Shown piece by piece: positions 27,186 to 35,755 of a DNA stretch of 64,000 nucleotides. Source of the stretch: Planctomycetaceae bacterium (lineage in GTDB: Bacteria > Planctomycetota > Planctomycetia > Pirellulales > Pirellulaceae); assembly GCA_002709045.1 (NCBI GenBank), contig PAPJ01000053.1, forward strand, positions 55,657 through 119,656, read 5' to 3'. The translations under genes were made by a program, and so were the position numbers. The notes beneath the pieces were generated by a model. It ran no database searches, was not told where the DNA came from, and was given only the letters and a program-made list of their open reading frames with translations. The number at the start of each line of letters is the position of its first letter. The first letter of the stretch is position 1.

Positions 27186-28130
27186 TCAATTTAATCGTCT
27201 GGCCAGCCATTGATTCCAAACTGCAATGGCGATCACTAATCCACCCATTACGATCATCTTTACGCGGGCATCCATCCAAACATAATCATTTGACATGAGA
27301 TCCAAACAGATATCGAGCGATGCCATAACGCAAAGTCCCAGAAATGTTCTGCCGATAGAACCGTGTCCACCGGTAATCAGGGTACCTCCTACAACCACGC
27401 AGGCAATGACTTTGAGTTCGGCACCCTGATGAGCTATCGCAATCGCCGTTGTGCGTGACATAACATACATCACGGCAACAACGCCAGCCAGTAAACCGCT
27501 AAGAAGATAGACACTTAATAACGTTCGATTTACGGGTAAAGCAACATAGCGAGCAGCCACCGGGTTTTCACCTAAGTAAAAACAGGTGCGGCCGTTTCTG
27601 GTATGGTGCAGAAGAATATAAGCGAAAAGCAAAGCGGTAAGAAAGATAAAGTATTGCAGCGGCCAGCGGCCAAAATAAATTGAATCTTCCAATGCAATGG
27701 GCATTTGGATTCCAGCTTCGGGAGCGATGGAGAGGGCAAGCCCTGAATAAAGTGCCATCGTCGCTAATGTCACTATCAAAGGAGATAAACCTCCGACAAT
27801 AGCCAGTCCGTTTAGGCTTCCCGCCAAAATCCCAACAGCAACAGCAACCGTTGCGGCAGCAGGATACGACCAGGAATATTCGTCAAACAACACACCTGTC
27901 GTTACTACGCACAACCCCACAATAGATGCAACTGACAAATCAATTCCACCGGTGATAATAATGGCTGTCATCGCCAGTGCTAAGACACCGACCTCCATCC
28001 ATTCGATACCGGTTTGGATCAGAGCGGCCGGACGCTCCACTTTCGTAATCACAATAATCATTGCAATTACAAGCAATACGACTGGAACCAGCAACGTGAG
28101 CAGCGTTGACTTCAGGTGGTCACGATTCAT
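27186..28130 (-). CDS. Sugar ABC transporter permease (RbsC/RhaQ-like)
   Basis: 314 residues, about eight to ten membrane helices. TGGIDLSVASIVGLC and VIACVVVGGTLITGGHGSIGRTFLG are the conserved BPD_transp_2 motifs of carbohydrate importers of the Rbs/Rha/Lsr type. The start codon overlaps the stop of the fused ATPase-permease by one base (TGATG), so translation is coupled. A second, different permease is fused to the ATPase, giving a heteromeric membrane part as in RhaPQ and LsrCD. Confidence 0.9.
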   Translation of the reverse strand: MNRDHLKSTLLTLLVPVVLLVIAMIIVITKVERPAALIQTGIEWMEVGVLALAMTAIIITGGIDLSVASIVGLCVVTTGVLFDEYSWSYPAAATVAVAVGILAGSLNGLAIVGGLSPLIVTLATMALYSGLALSIAPEAGIQMPIALEDSIYFGRWPLQYFIFLTALLFAYILLHHTRNGRTCFYLGENPVAARYVALPVNRTLLSVYLLSGLLAGVVAVMYVMSRTTAIAIAHQGAELKVIACVVVGGTLITGGHGSIGRTFLGLCVMASLDICLDLMSNDYVWMDARVKMIVMGGLVIAIAVWNQWLARRLN

Positions 28131-30646
28131 CAGACAGCCCTCCCGGCATTCTGACGTGATTTCCGACTTTTTCGAGCAAGATGCCGTGCGCTAAGGTGGT
28201 CAAAAGTGATGGCCACAAGGATCACTAACCCAACCATAAGCTTGATTTTTCCGGCGGAAGCCTGAAACTGTATCAGTACTGCCTGAAGTGTCTTAAGTAA
28301 GATCGCGCCTAATGCAACGCCGGGAACCGTTCCACGTCCACCGGTGATAGAGACTCCTCCAATCACAGCGATAGCGATCGCATCCAGTTCCCAGGTTTCT
28401 CCCAGCGTTGCCTGCATTTGGGTTGTAGTCGCCAATTGCAGTAATCCGGAAAGAGCTACCAAAACCCCACTCAGAACAAAAGCCCAGCACCAGACAACCG
28501 TCTTTCGAATTCCCAACAAATTAGCGGCTGTTTCGGAATTACCAACAACATATAAGTGTCGTCCTCGCCGGTGACGCGACATGAAGATGTGAACCGCAAT
28601 GAAAATCACAGCTCCGTAAACCAACGAGGACGGAAAATCTTCTCTTCGGGCAATCCAGGTAAAGACCTCAGGTACAGCAGTAATGGACTCACCTTTCATG
28701 AGCACTGAAACTAATCCCCGAAAGGCGTAGAGCATGCCCAGAGTAACTACAATTGGGTGGACATTTCCCCAAAGTGACATAGCTGCATTGAGCAGGCTCG
28801 CTGTCACAGCAACTAAAACAGCAACGGTACACCCGATTACAATTGCCGGCAATGGGGGCATCCCGGATGTCATCACGAGCCCACCTGCCGCAGTGGCCAG
28901 ACCTAATAGTGATCCAATAGAAATATCAATCGCCCCAACGATGATGACAACCGCCGCTGATAAACCCAGAATGGCCCAAGGAATAACGTTGACTAACAAG
29001 ACGGAAAAATCAAATGCCGGATTTTTCAACTTCAAAATCAGCATCAGCACAGCCGAAATCGCTGCTAATGCAAATTCTGTAATATACCTTCCGGTAAAAG
29101 ACTTCTGTCCTGTCGTCTCTGCCCCAGCTAGAGGATGTCTATTTGCAGTTTCAGCTGGAAATGCTAATTCTGCCACAAGCTCCGGGGTCGCGACATCGGC
29201 TGGTAACTCTCCTGAAATTTGACTATCTCGGAAGACGACAATTCGATGGCTATACCGCAGGACCTCCGGCAGTTCGGAACTAATAAAGACAACAGTACAT
29301 CCCTTCGCAGCAAGTTGAGCGATAATGTTATGAACTTCTTCCTTAGCTCCAACATCGACACCTCGGGTCGGTTCATCGAGGATAAGAACTTTGGGATCAT
29401 TTAGTAACCAACGACCAACAAGCACTTTCTGTTGATTTCCGCCCGATAGATTCTCTATCGCCTGATAAGGGCTGGCATACTTAACATTCAGTCGCTCTTT
29501 GATTTCGTCCGTAGCGGCCTGCTCGCGTGCCGAACTCGTAAATAGTCCTCTTCCTAATTGCTTTAATGCGGCAGCGACTGTGTTCTCAATCACACTGTGC
29601 CAACGAAATATACCCTGGTTCAATCGGTCTTCAGTGACTAATCCTATTTGACTGGCGACTGCATCATTTGGCGAGCGGATCTGAAGTGACTTGCCATCGA
29701 CCAACACATCTCCACCAACCCGTTCCCGAATCCCAAAGATGGTTTCGACAAATTCTGTACGACCTGACCCGACCAAACCATAGATTCCAACGATTTCACC
29801 AGCCTTCACTGAAAGTGATACATTCTGGGTAAGCTGTTCTCTATCGCTTAAATTCTTTACTTCAAGACGTGTCGGAGCATCAAGCAGAGCTGAATGCTCT
29901 CGCTGACTCTCAATATCAAGCGTTCGACCAACCATTGCTTCCACAAGTGATTTATTGGTAACGTTCTCGATGGGCTCTGTCCAAATCAACTTACCATCAC
30001 GAAGAACACTAATTCTATCGCTTAATTGAAAGATCTCTTCCTGACGATGTGAAACATAAACGATGGCGGCACCTTGCTGCCTGAGCTTTTCAATCTGACT
30101 AAAAAGCCAAGTAGTTTCCGAAACACTTAGTGCGCTTGTTGGTTCATCCAGAATCAGGACTTTGGCATTCTGGGCAACCGCCGATGCAACCTGTAGAATT
30201 TGACGCTGAGCAACAGACAAGGACGAGGCTGACATTCGCGGATCAATTGGTTCTGGAAGATCCTGTAAGTAAGAAGCTGCGGTTTGCTGAATCTGCGACC
30301 AATTCATTAAACCGGCTTTATTAACAGGCAAACCCTCGAGCAATGCCAGGTTTTCCGCAACACTCAGATGATCAAATAACTCTGACTCCTGAAAAACAGT
30401 AACAACACCATTATGCCGCGCTCCGGTAGGTGTGGAGTAGGGAATGCCTGTTGTTATTCGAATACTACCCTCATCCGGTAAATAAACACCTGCTGCCATA
30501 TGAATGAGCGTGCTTTTACCGGCACCATTTTCACCAACAATTGCATGTACTTCGCCAGCATGAAGGGAAATGGAAACGTTATTTAGAGCCTTAACGCCGG
30601 GAAAGGTTTTTGTAACCTTTTCCCATTGAAATATGATGTCGCTCAT
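28130..30646 (-). CDS. Fused sugar ABC transporter ATPase (two domains) and permease
   Basis: 838 residues. ABC domain 1 has Walker A GENGAGKST (38-46), LSVAQ signature and LILDEPTSAL; domain 2 (about 260-495) has the degenerate GLVGSGRTE loop, LSGGNQQKV and LILDEPTRGVD, the normal RbsA pattern. From about residue 515 a full BPD_transp_2 permease follows (VGAIDISIGSLLGLA, IAVIGGVSITGGRGTVPG). ATPase and permease are normally separate proteins (about 500 and 330). The joint reads through without a stop. First gene of the operon with the second permease and the selenoprotein-like gene. Probably energises sugar uptake. Confidence 0.92.
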   Translation of the reverse strand: MSDIIFQWEKVTKTFPGVKALNNVSISLHAGEVHAIVGENGAGKSTLIHMAAGVYLPDEGSIRITTGIPYSTPTGARHNGVVTVFQESELFDHLSVAENLALLEGLPVNKAGLMNWSQIQQTAASYLQDLPEPIDPRMSASSLSVAQRQILQVASAVAQNAKVLILDEPTSALSVSETTWLFSQIEKLRQQGAAIVYVSHRQEEIFQLSDRISVLRDGKLIWTEPIENVTNKSLVEAMVGRTLDIESQREHSALLDAPTRLEVKNLSDREQLTQNVSLSVKAGEIVGIYGLVGSGRTEFVETIFGIRERVGGDVLVDGKSLQIRSPNDAVASQIGLVTEDRLNQGIFRWHSVIENTVAAALKQLGRGLFTSSAREQAATDEIKERLNVKYASPYQAIENLSGGNQQKVLVGRWLLNDPKVLILDEPTRGVDVGAKEEVHNIIAQLAAKGCTVVFISSELPEVLRYSHRIVVFRDSQISGELPADVATPELVAELAFPAETANRHPLAGAETTGQKSFTGRYITEFALAAISAVLMLILKLKNPAFDFSVLLVNVIPWAILGLSAAVVIIVGAIDISIGSLLGLATAAGGLVMTSGMPPLPAIVIGCTVAVLVAVTASLLNAAMSLWGNVHPIVVTLGMLYAFRGLVSVLMKGESITAVPEVFTWIARREDFPSSLVYGAVIFIAVHIFMSRHRRGRHLYVVGNSETAANLLGIRKTVVWCWAFVLSGVLVALSGLLQLATTTQMQATLGETWELDAIAIAVIGGVSITGGRGTVPGVALGAILLKTLQAVLIQFQASAGKIKLMVGLVILVAITFDHLSARHLARKSRKSRQNAGRAV

Positions 30647-30763
30647 GTCTTTTGGAGAAGATGTCGGGTAAAGATAGTAAGTGACTTTAAGAAGCTGATA
30701 TTATACGACACAATAAGAATCAACGTTAAATACACAAACTATTGTCCGCCTGACTCGCTAATT

Positions 30764-31273
30764 ATGAAATTACACATTGCTCTTTTGATCGCCGCCAGTT
30801 TTCTGCTGGGATATTTAGTGAAAGGACGTTGGGGACAACGAAGCGGCCGGGGGTGGAAAGACCATATTACAGGATTACCTAATCGCGCCGATTTTGAACA
30901 GAGTGCCGAGCTTGGATTGACATCAGGCAATAAGATGGCGCTGATCATCATTGACCTAGATAACTTCAAAATAGTTAATGATCAGCAAGGACATTTGGCT
31001 GGCGATAACCTGCTTAAAGAAGCAGCAAATAACTTACTGCAAACGACTTCTGATCTGGGAACTTTATTCCGCTGGGGGGGTGACGAATTCGTGTTATTAA
31101 TGAGCGAGTGCCCGCAGAACCTGACCGCGGTTTGTACTCAGATCGAAGAACAATTTGACGCTGCAGATTTAGGCCTGAGCTGTTCAACCGGTTCAGCCAA
31201 ACAACAGAAAAGTGATACTGCAGCGACATTCTTTGAACGCGCGGACCTCAATCTGTATTCAAATAAATCCTAA
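30764..31273 (+). CDS. Short membrane-anchored diguanylate cyclase (GGDEF)
   Basis: 169 residues from ATG 30764, chosen because it gives an N-terminal membrane helix (HIALLIAASFLLGYLV); an upstream start would add 46 residues overlapping the divergent ABC gene. The GGDEF domain starts DHITGLPNRADFE and has an intact RWGGDEFVL, so it should make cyclic di-GMP. No I-site RxxD was seen five residues before the GGDEF. Weak ribosome-binding site. Divergent from the ABC operon. Confidence 0.87.
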   Translation: MKLHIALLIAASFLLGYLVKGRWGQRSGRGWKDHITGLPNRADFEQSAELGLTSGNKMALIIIDLDNFKIVNDQQGHLAGDNLLKEAANNLLQTTSDLGTLFRWGGDEFVLLMSECPQNLTAVCTQIEEQFDAADLGLSCSTGSAKQQKSDTAATFFERADLNLYSNKS

Positions 31274-31299
31274 GCAAGCTAAACTCATCTTGACCTCTA

Positions 31300-31473
31300 C
31301 AAGGCTTGTCCATTAATCTCCCGCCCTGTTGGACAAAATCATTCTCCAACCAAGTTTCCCGGCCTTGAGGTACCACGCCACAGCTCTGGAAACCAAACAA
31401 TCCAATCGCTCCCGAAATGAAAGTCGGAATCCTCTGCCCCCCTGGGATTCGCTGACATTTTGGGAGCTTTTTT
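31300..31473 (+). ncRNA. Structured intergenic RNA candidate with intrinsic terminator
   Basis: Several helices can form in this 174-base stretch after the GGDEF gene: TTGTCCA/TGGACAA (31306-31312 with 31330-31336), GTTTCC/GGAAAC (31354-31359 with 31388-31393), and an alternative GTTGGA/TCCAAC (31328-31333 with 31345-31350) that excludes the first. It ends in a strong terminator. TAAACT at 31280-31285 may be a -10 box. It could be a free RNA, a long 3' end of the GGDEF mRNA or an attenuated leader of the Met-rich barrel gene. Small reading frames here on both strands look like chance. Confidence 0.45.
31408..31473 (+). terminator. Strong intrinsic terminator
   Basis: GCTCCCGAAATG (31408-31419) pairs with CATTTTGGGAGC (31456-31467) over 12 positions with one G-U; inside, GAATCC pairs with GGATTC. 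TTTTTT follows at 31468-31473. It ends transcription of the GGDEF gene or of the RNA candidate. Confidence 0.8.
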
Positions 31474-31597
31474 ATGCACATAACTCTGATGAAATTGCCC
31501 GAAAAAGTAGCGACTACAATCACGCTAAATAAAACTTGATTGCAAATGCAATCTATATGCAAAATCTAGCACTACAATTGTTACTTCTTATCAAATA

Positions 31598-31614
31598 CCC
31601 ACCTATCAGGTGGG
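31598..31614. promoter_or_regulatory. Inverted repeat upstream of the Met-rich barrel gene
   Basis: CCCACCTATCAGGTGGG is a perfect 6-base inverted repeat with a 5-base loop, 101 bases before the start codon at 31715. No T-tract follows directly, so it may be an operator (for example a metal sensor) or a leader hairpin. Confidence 0.4.
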
Positions 31615-31714
31615 CGATTTAAGTCAATATTTATTTTTTTCCGATCTAGGATTGCATAGAATAAGCAAGCAAGACCGATTAAAAGTTAGATGCTTTTTTT
31701 CCGGGAGATAAGCT

Positions 31715-32881
31715 ATGCCAATTCGATGTGTTCTGACCTTGTTATTCTGCTGTCTGACTGTAACGCTTCATGCAGAATCTTCACTAATGACAAACATTCA
31801 GCAACGTTTGGATGAAATACTGACAACGAGCAGTAATGCATTAAATACTCACACTGCTCAAAAACAAAAAGAAGTTAAATACGCTCGACCTGACACTCAT
31901 GCTCCCGCCCATCTCATGGGAGCTCATCTCCACAGTCCATCAGAACGGATGATTGAATACAAATACATGAATATGTCCATGACAGGACTATTTGAAGGTG
32001 AAACACAACTTACAAACATGGAAGTGCTGAACAACTATCCAACCACGATGGTCGTTCCGGAACGTATGAGCATGGAAATGCACATGCTTCACTATATGGC
32101 AGGCTGGACTGATGACATCACGGTTTACATCATGCCGATGTGGCTTTCCAACACCATGGAAATGACTCCTTATATGGACAACGGTATGGGAATGAAAATG
32201 CCGATGGCCACTCAGACAAGACAAAACTCAGGATTCGGAGATCTTCCATTTGGTGCTCTTTGGCGTTTGAAGTCCAATGAAGAAGAGGGTACGGAACTAA
32301 TCATGAATATCGGTTTCTCTGCACCAACCGGGGATATCGACGGGCAAACTACAAGCCCGATGAATCCTATGATGCAGATCGAATACCCGTACCCTATGCG
32401 ACTAGGGGCAGGGACCTGGATGGCACGTCCAGGGATTACATGGAATAAGTACAGCGACGATTCCAGTGTCGGTATCCAACTGCAAACAAACATCGCCTTG
32501 GGTAAAAGCGATGCCGGCTATGCTCCGAGTGACATCTATCGTCTTAACGGCTGGTACAGCAAATTATTTAGCGACGATAAAACCTGGGCATACACTCTGC
32601 GTATGGAAGGAATTTGGGCTAGTGATTTTCAGGGGCAGGATCCTCAATTAGAAATGATGCAAATGGGTAATCCGCCAATGACCATCGCGCAAATGAACCC
32701 TGTTGCAAATGGAGCCTTTAAAGGTGGTCAGTTCATGAACTTTGGCTACGGTGTAATTAAATCGCTCAAGGACGGTAGCCGTCTCAATTTCGAACTTGCT
32801 CATCCAGTGCATCAGGATTTTCGCGGACTGCAAATGGGAACAGATTGGACTATTTCCGCAAGCTGGTCTAAATCCTACTAA
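31715..32881 (+). CDS. Met/His-rich outer-membrane transporter-like protein (copper-associated type)
   Basis: 388 residues, ATG preceded by GGGAG. A Sec signal (cleavage near LHA-ES) and a C-terminal aromatic residue (Tyr) suggest an outer-membrane beta barrel. HLMGAHLHSPSERMIEYKYMNMSMTGL and MSMEMHMLHYMAGW match the family, often labelled transporter or, wrongly, alpha-amylase, that sits near copper-resistance genes in other bacteria. About 37 of 388 residues are Met, mainly in the first half, consistent with Cu(I) binding. No other copper genes are adjacent, so the substrate is inference. Confidence 0.72.
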   Translation: MPIRCVLTLLFCCLTVTLHAESSLMTNIQQRLDEILTTSSNALNTHTAQKQKEVKYARPDTHAPAHLMGAHLHSPSERMIEYKYMNMSMTGLFEGETQLTNMEVLNNYPTTMVVPERMSMEMHMLHYMAGWTDDITVYIMPMWLSNTMEMTPYMDNGMGMKMPMATQTRQNSGFGDLPFGALWRLKSNEEEGTELIMNIGFSAPTGDIDGQTTSPMNPMMQIEYPYPMRLGAGTWMARPGITWNKYSDDSSVGIQLQTNIALGKSDAGYAPSDIYRLNGWYSKLFSDDKTWAYTLRMEGIWASDFQGQDPQLEMMQMGNPPMTIAQMNPVANGAFKGGQFMNFGYGVIKSLKDGSRLNFELAHPVHQDFRGLQMGTDWTISASWSKSY

Positions 32882-32894
32882 GTGACAGCCGCTG

Positions 32895-33506
32895 CTATTG
32901 CTCGTTAGTGACTGAGGGTTGTTTGCCGTTGATCAATGTTAACGGAGGATCTTGTCGAGGGATGCTTAGCGTTTGCTGAACATGTTCAATCTGCTGCGGA
33001 TCTTTATCACCGACGGAAGTCTGCTTTAGCGATCTGAATTCTGCAGAATCAACAAAATGCCTCAGTGGATACTGCCACTGAGGCTGATTCCCTAATATTG
33101 GTGTCCAGCCCGTGACAAACGGTTGGCGGGTGCCATACAGGATCCAACCGTAGCCACCATGGGGTACTGAAAGGTAGGGTGCCTCCATAACGGTCGAACG
33201 GGAATTTCCCTGACTCGCCCAAAGCCTAAATCTTCCGCTGAAATTTCGTTGGCGGAAACCAACGCCCAACATGGCATCCCGTCCGTCATAGCCTCCAAAC
33301 GGTGGGTATACAGGAGCTCCCCAATTGAAGAACCAGCCTCCACGGGAAAAGTTTTGTTCCAGATAAAACGACGTTCCAATATTCTCATACCAATGTTCCG
33401 CAAAACGGCCATGCGGAGCAGATAAAATAATGTGTTGCGCATAAATCTGGGGACTGCTAACCAACAGAGTTCCAAGAAGTAACGCAATCAAAAATTTCTT
33501 TAACAT
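32895..33506 (-). CDS. Secreted aromatic/Gly-rich protein, unknown
   Basis: 203 residues, Sec signal peptide with cleavage near IYA-QH. The mature part is rich in Gly, Trp, Tyr, Phe and Pro (FFNWGAPVYPPFGGYDGRD) and has no recognised domain; similar short proteins are common in planctomycete envelopes. It starts 7 bases after the zinc-ribbon YIP1-like gene, so both probably form one transcript. Convergent with the Met-rich barrel gene. Confidence 0.65.
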   Translation of the reverse strand: MLKKFLIALLLGTLLVSSPQIYAQHIILSAPHGRFAEHWYENIGTSFYLEQNFSRGGWFFNWGAPVYPPFGGYDGRDAMLGVGFRQRNFSGRFRLWASQGNSRSTVMEAPYLSVPHGGYGWILYGTRQPFVTGWTPILGNQPQWQYPLRHFVDSAEFRSLKQTSVGDKDPQQIEHVQQTLSIPRQDPPLTLINGKQPSVTNEQ

Positions 33507-33513
33507 GATTTCA

Positions 33514-34911
33514 TTATCTCGTCATCATCAACGTCAATCCAATGAAAAATGCGGGGGTCAGAGTCGCTACCAAGAACGCTAAGAATGCCTGACCCATCGA
33601 CTTTTCATGGGTTTTTGACAATCCGCAACACATTTGTATACACCAGAAAATCAAAAACAAAATTGGTCCCAGAAACGGGACAGCCAGAGTCTGTAGATTT
33701 GCGCCAAAACTATAAGCCAGCATGCGATTGGTCGTCGCAAAGGGTTTATCCGAACCGCCAACGATAAATACTGCCGCATGAAGTACCGCTCCATAACAAA
33801 ACATCAGGAGTGGAATCAGCAGTAATCCTGCTCCAAACCAGATAGCTATACCAACTGCGAATAGCTGCGCAAGCGCGGAATAATCAACGCCATTAGCCAT
33901 ATGGGGAGTAGCTAAGACACAAGCCACTAACAACACTGGCAACATCGCAATGGCAAATAAAATTGTTGCTATCAGGTGCCCAATCACAGCAAACCCGATA
34001 GGATTTCCCAGTCCATCATCCTCATACATCTGCTGGAAGGCGGTGTTAGGACTGAACAAAATCATCTTACAGGTTGGCCAGAATCGTCCACCACTCTCCG
34101 GTGGATTTTCCCAGGGGAAACCATCGCGCTTAACCACCGGCCGTTTTGACGTAGCAGATCGGGTTGAATGTGAACTCTTTGGAGGAGTCCAGGGACCTGC
34201 CTTTAACGGCGACTCGGGTACATAATTCTTAAGCAAATCTGCCCCGGGCAGATTCACATTTACCGTAGTAAGCGGATTTACTGACGATTGGAAGACGGAC
34301 TGCTTAACCCGAAACCCTGTGATCGTTGAATAATATGGGATTTCAACAGTTGCTTGGCAATTTGGACAGCGTCCTTTCTTGCCGGCATGTTCCTTTGGCA
34401 CACGAACTGCCTGACGACAATCTTTACATTCAAACTGAATCTTATCCGGATCCTCCGTCACCACTGTGTTGTCAACACCACCGGGGTGGTTACTTTGTGA
34501 AGCAAGCTTTGCTTGCTCTTTAATCTGCAGGGGATTGTCAAACTTCAATACTGATAAACTCAACCGGGAAATCGTCTTACAATTGGTGCACTGAATCTTC
34601 TTATGTCCCTTGTCGGCCGGTATAGATAATCCATGATCACATATTCTGCAGCGGAACCTGTAGTACTCTCCTTTTTCTGCCTGATAATACTCGGCCTTTA
34701 AAATCAGAACGACACACTTGCCATCATGAATATCTGCCAGTTTTCCTTCAAGGTTGGCAACTGGAATCTCCATCACTGCCTGACACTCAGGACAGGCACC
34801 TTTCTTACCTGCTACCTCAGCAGACGCACTCATACGCGATTTGCACGATTTACAAAGAAAATTAATCTGAGATAGTGATGAATTCAAGGCAGGCCCAAAC
34901 ATCAGCGACAT
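33514..34911 (-). CDS. YIP1-like membrane protein with three N-terminal zinc ribbons
   Basis: 465 residues. Three CxxC...CxxC zinc ribbons lie at Cys20/23-40/43, 88/91-108/111 and 162/165-182/185. The first and third resemble each other closely (VAGKKGACPECQ and HAGKKGRCPNCQ), suggesting duplication. After a Pro/Ser linker (about 210-270) come about five membrane helices of YIP1 type (AVIGHLIATILFAIAMLPVLLVA and on). Cytoplasmic ribbons on a membrane anchor suggest scaffolding or nucleic-acid/protein contact; function unknown. Confidence 0.75.
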   Translation of the reverse strand: MSLMFGPALNSSLSQINFLCKSCKSRMSASAEVAGKKGACPECQAVMEIPVANLEGKLADIHDGKCVVLILKAEYYQAEKGEYYRFRCRICDHGLSIPADKGHKKIQCTNCKTISRLSLSVLKFDNPLQIKEQAKLASQSNHPGGVDNTVVTEDPDKIQFECKDCRQAVRVPKEHAGKKGRCPNCQATVEIPYYSTITGFRVKQSVFQSSVNPLTTVNVNLPGADLLKNYVPESPLKAGPWTPPKSSHSTRSATSKRPVVKRDGFPWENPPESGGRFWPTCKMILFSPNTAFQQMYEDDGLGNPIGFAVIGHLIATILFAIAMLPVLLVACVLATPHMANGVDYSALAQLFAVGIAIWFGAGLLLIPLLMFCYGAVLHAAVFIVGGSDKPFATTNRMLAYSFGANLQTLAVPFLGPILFLIFWCIQMCCGLSKTHEKSMGQAFLAFLVATLTPAFFIGLTLMMTR

Positions 34912-34949
34912 GAGAACAGTTAAGTCATTATTCTATTCAGCAACATTGG

Positions 34950-35717
34950 CTAAAGTCGAACGGGAATTCCGCGTTCAGCCATAAGCTGCTTGGTTTGCTG
35001 TATCGTGTATTCCCCAAAATGGAAAATACTGGCTGCCAGCGCGGCATCTGCTTTACCAAACAATATCGCATCAGCGAGGTGATCCGGAGAACCTGCTCCA
35101 CCACTTGCCACAACAGGAATCGTCACCGCTTCACTTACGGCTTTAGTAATCTCTATGTCGTAACCATCTTTCGTACCATCACAATCCATACTGGTGAGCA
35201 CAATCTCACCGGCTCCTAGTTGTTGGACCTGTTTAGCCCAGTTGACAGCTTCCAGACCTGTCGGCTTCCGTCCACCATTGATGTGAACCTCCCAAATCTC
35301 CCGGCCGTCTCGCTGAATGCGTTTCGGATCAATATTTACAACAATACACTGACTCCCAAATTTACGCGCCGCTTCACGAACGAATTCAGGATCTTCGCAG
35401 GCCGCTGAATTGATTGAGACTTTATCAGTTCCGGCATTAAGCAATGAGCGAATATCTTCGATCGTCCGAATACCACCTCCGACTGTCAACGGCATGAAAA
35501 TCTGCTCTGCTGTCCGTTTCACAACATCCAGCATGATATCACGACCTTCATGACTCGCCGTAATATCCAAAAAGACCAATTCATCGGCCCCTTCCCGTTC
35601 ATAACGAGAGGCAACTTCCACGGGATCTCCAGCATCGCGCAAATTGACAAAGTTCGTTCCTTTGACAACCCGGCCACTTTCCACATCTAAACAGGGAATA
35701 ATTCGATTAGCCAGCAT
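34950..35717 (-). CDS. hisF: Imidazole glycerol phosphate synthase cyclase subunit HisF
   Basis: 255 residues, standard length. MLANRIIPCLDVESGRVVKG carries catalytic Asp11, and CIVVNID carries the second Asp; VGGGIRT and VASGGAGSPDHL bind the phosphates. Condenses PRFAR with ammonia to IGP and AICAR in histidine and purine metabolism. It needs the HisH glutaminase, not seen here, so the his genes are scattered, as is common in this phylum. Confidence 0.96.
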   Translation of the reverse strand: MLANRIIPCLDVESGRVVKGTNFVNLRDAGDPVEVASRYEREGADELVFLDITASHEGRDIMLDVVKRTAEQIFMPLTVGGGIRTIEDIRSLLNAGTDKVSINSAACEDPEFVREAARKFGSQCIVVNIDPKRIQRDGREIWEVHINGGRKPTGLEAVNWAKQVQQLGAGEIVLTSMDCDGTKDGYDIEITKAVSEAVTIPVVASGGAGSPDHLADAILFGKADAALAASIFHFGEYTIQQTKQLMAERGIPVRL

Positions 35718-35755
35718 TGATTGAGACTCCTGCCCTTGATGACTCTCAGGTCAAG

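Noticed and set aside
28734..29222. 162-residue reading frame on the plus strand inside the ABC gene
   Set aside because: It is fully antisense to a strongly recognised ABC/permease gene and has no family match.
31248..31562. 104-residue minus-strand and 67-residue plus-strand frames between the GGDEF and barrel genes
   Set aside because: They overlap the structured RNA and its terminator, and have no ribosome-binding site or family match.
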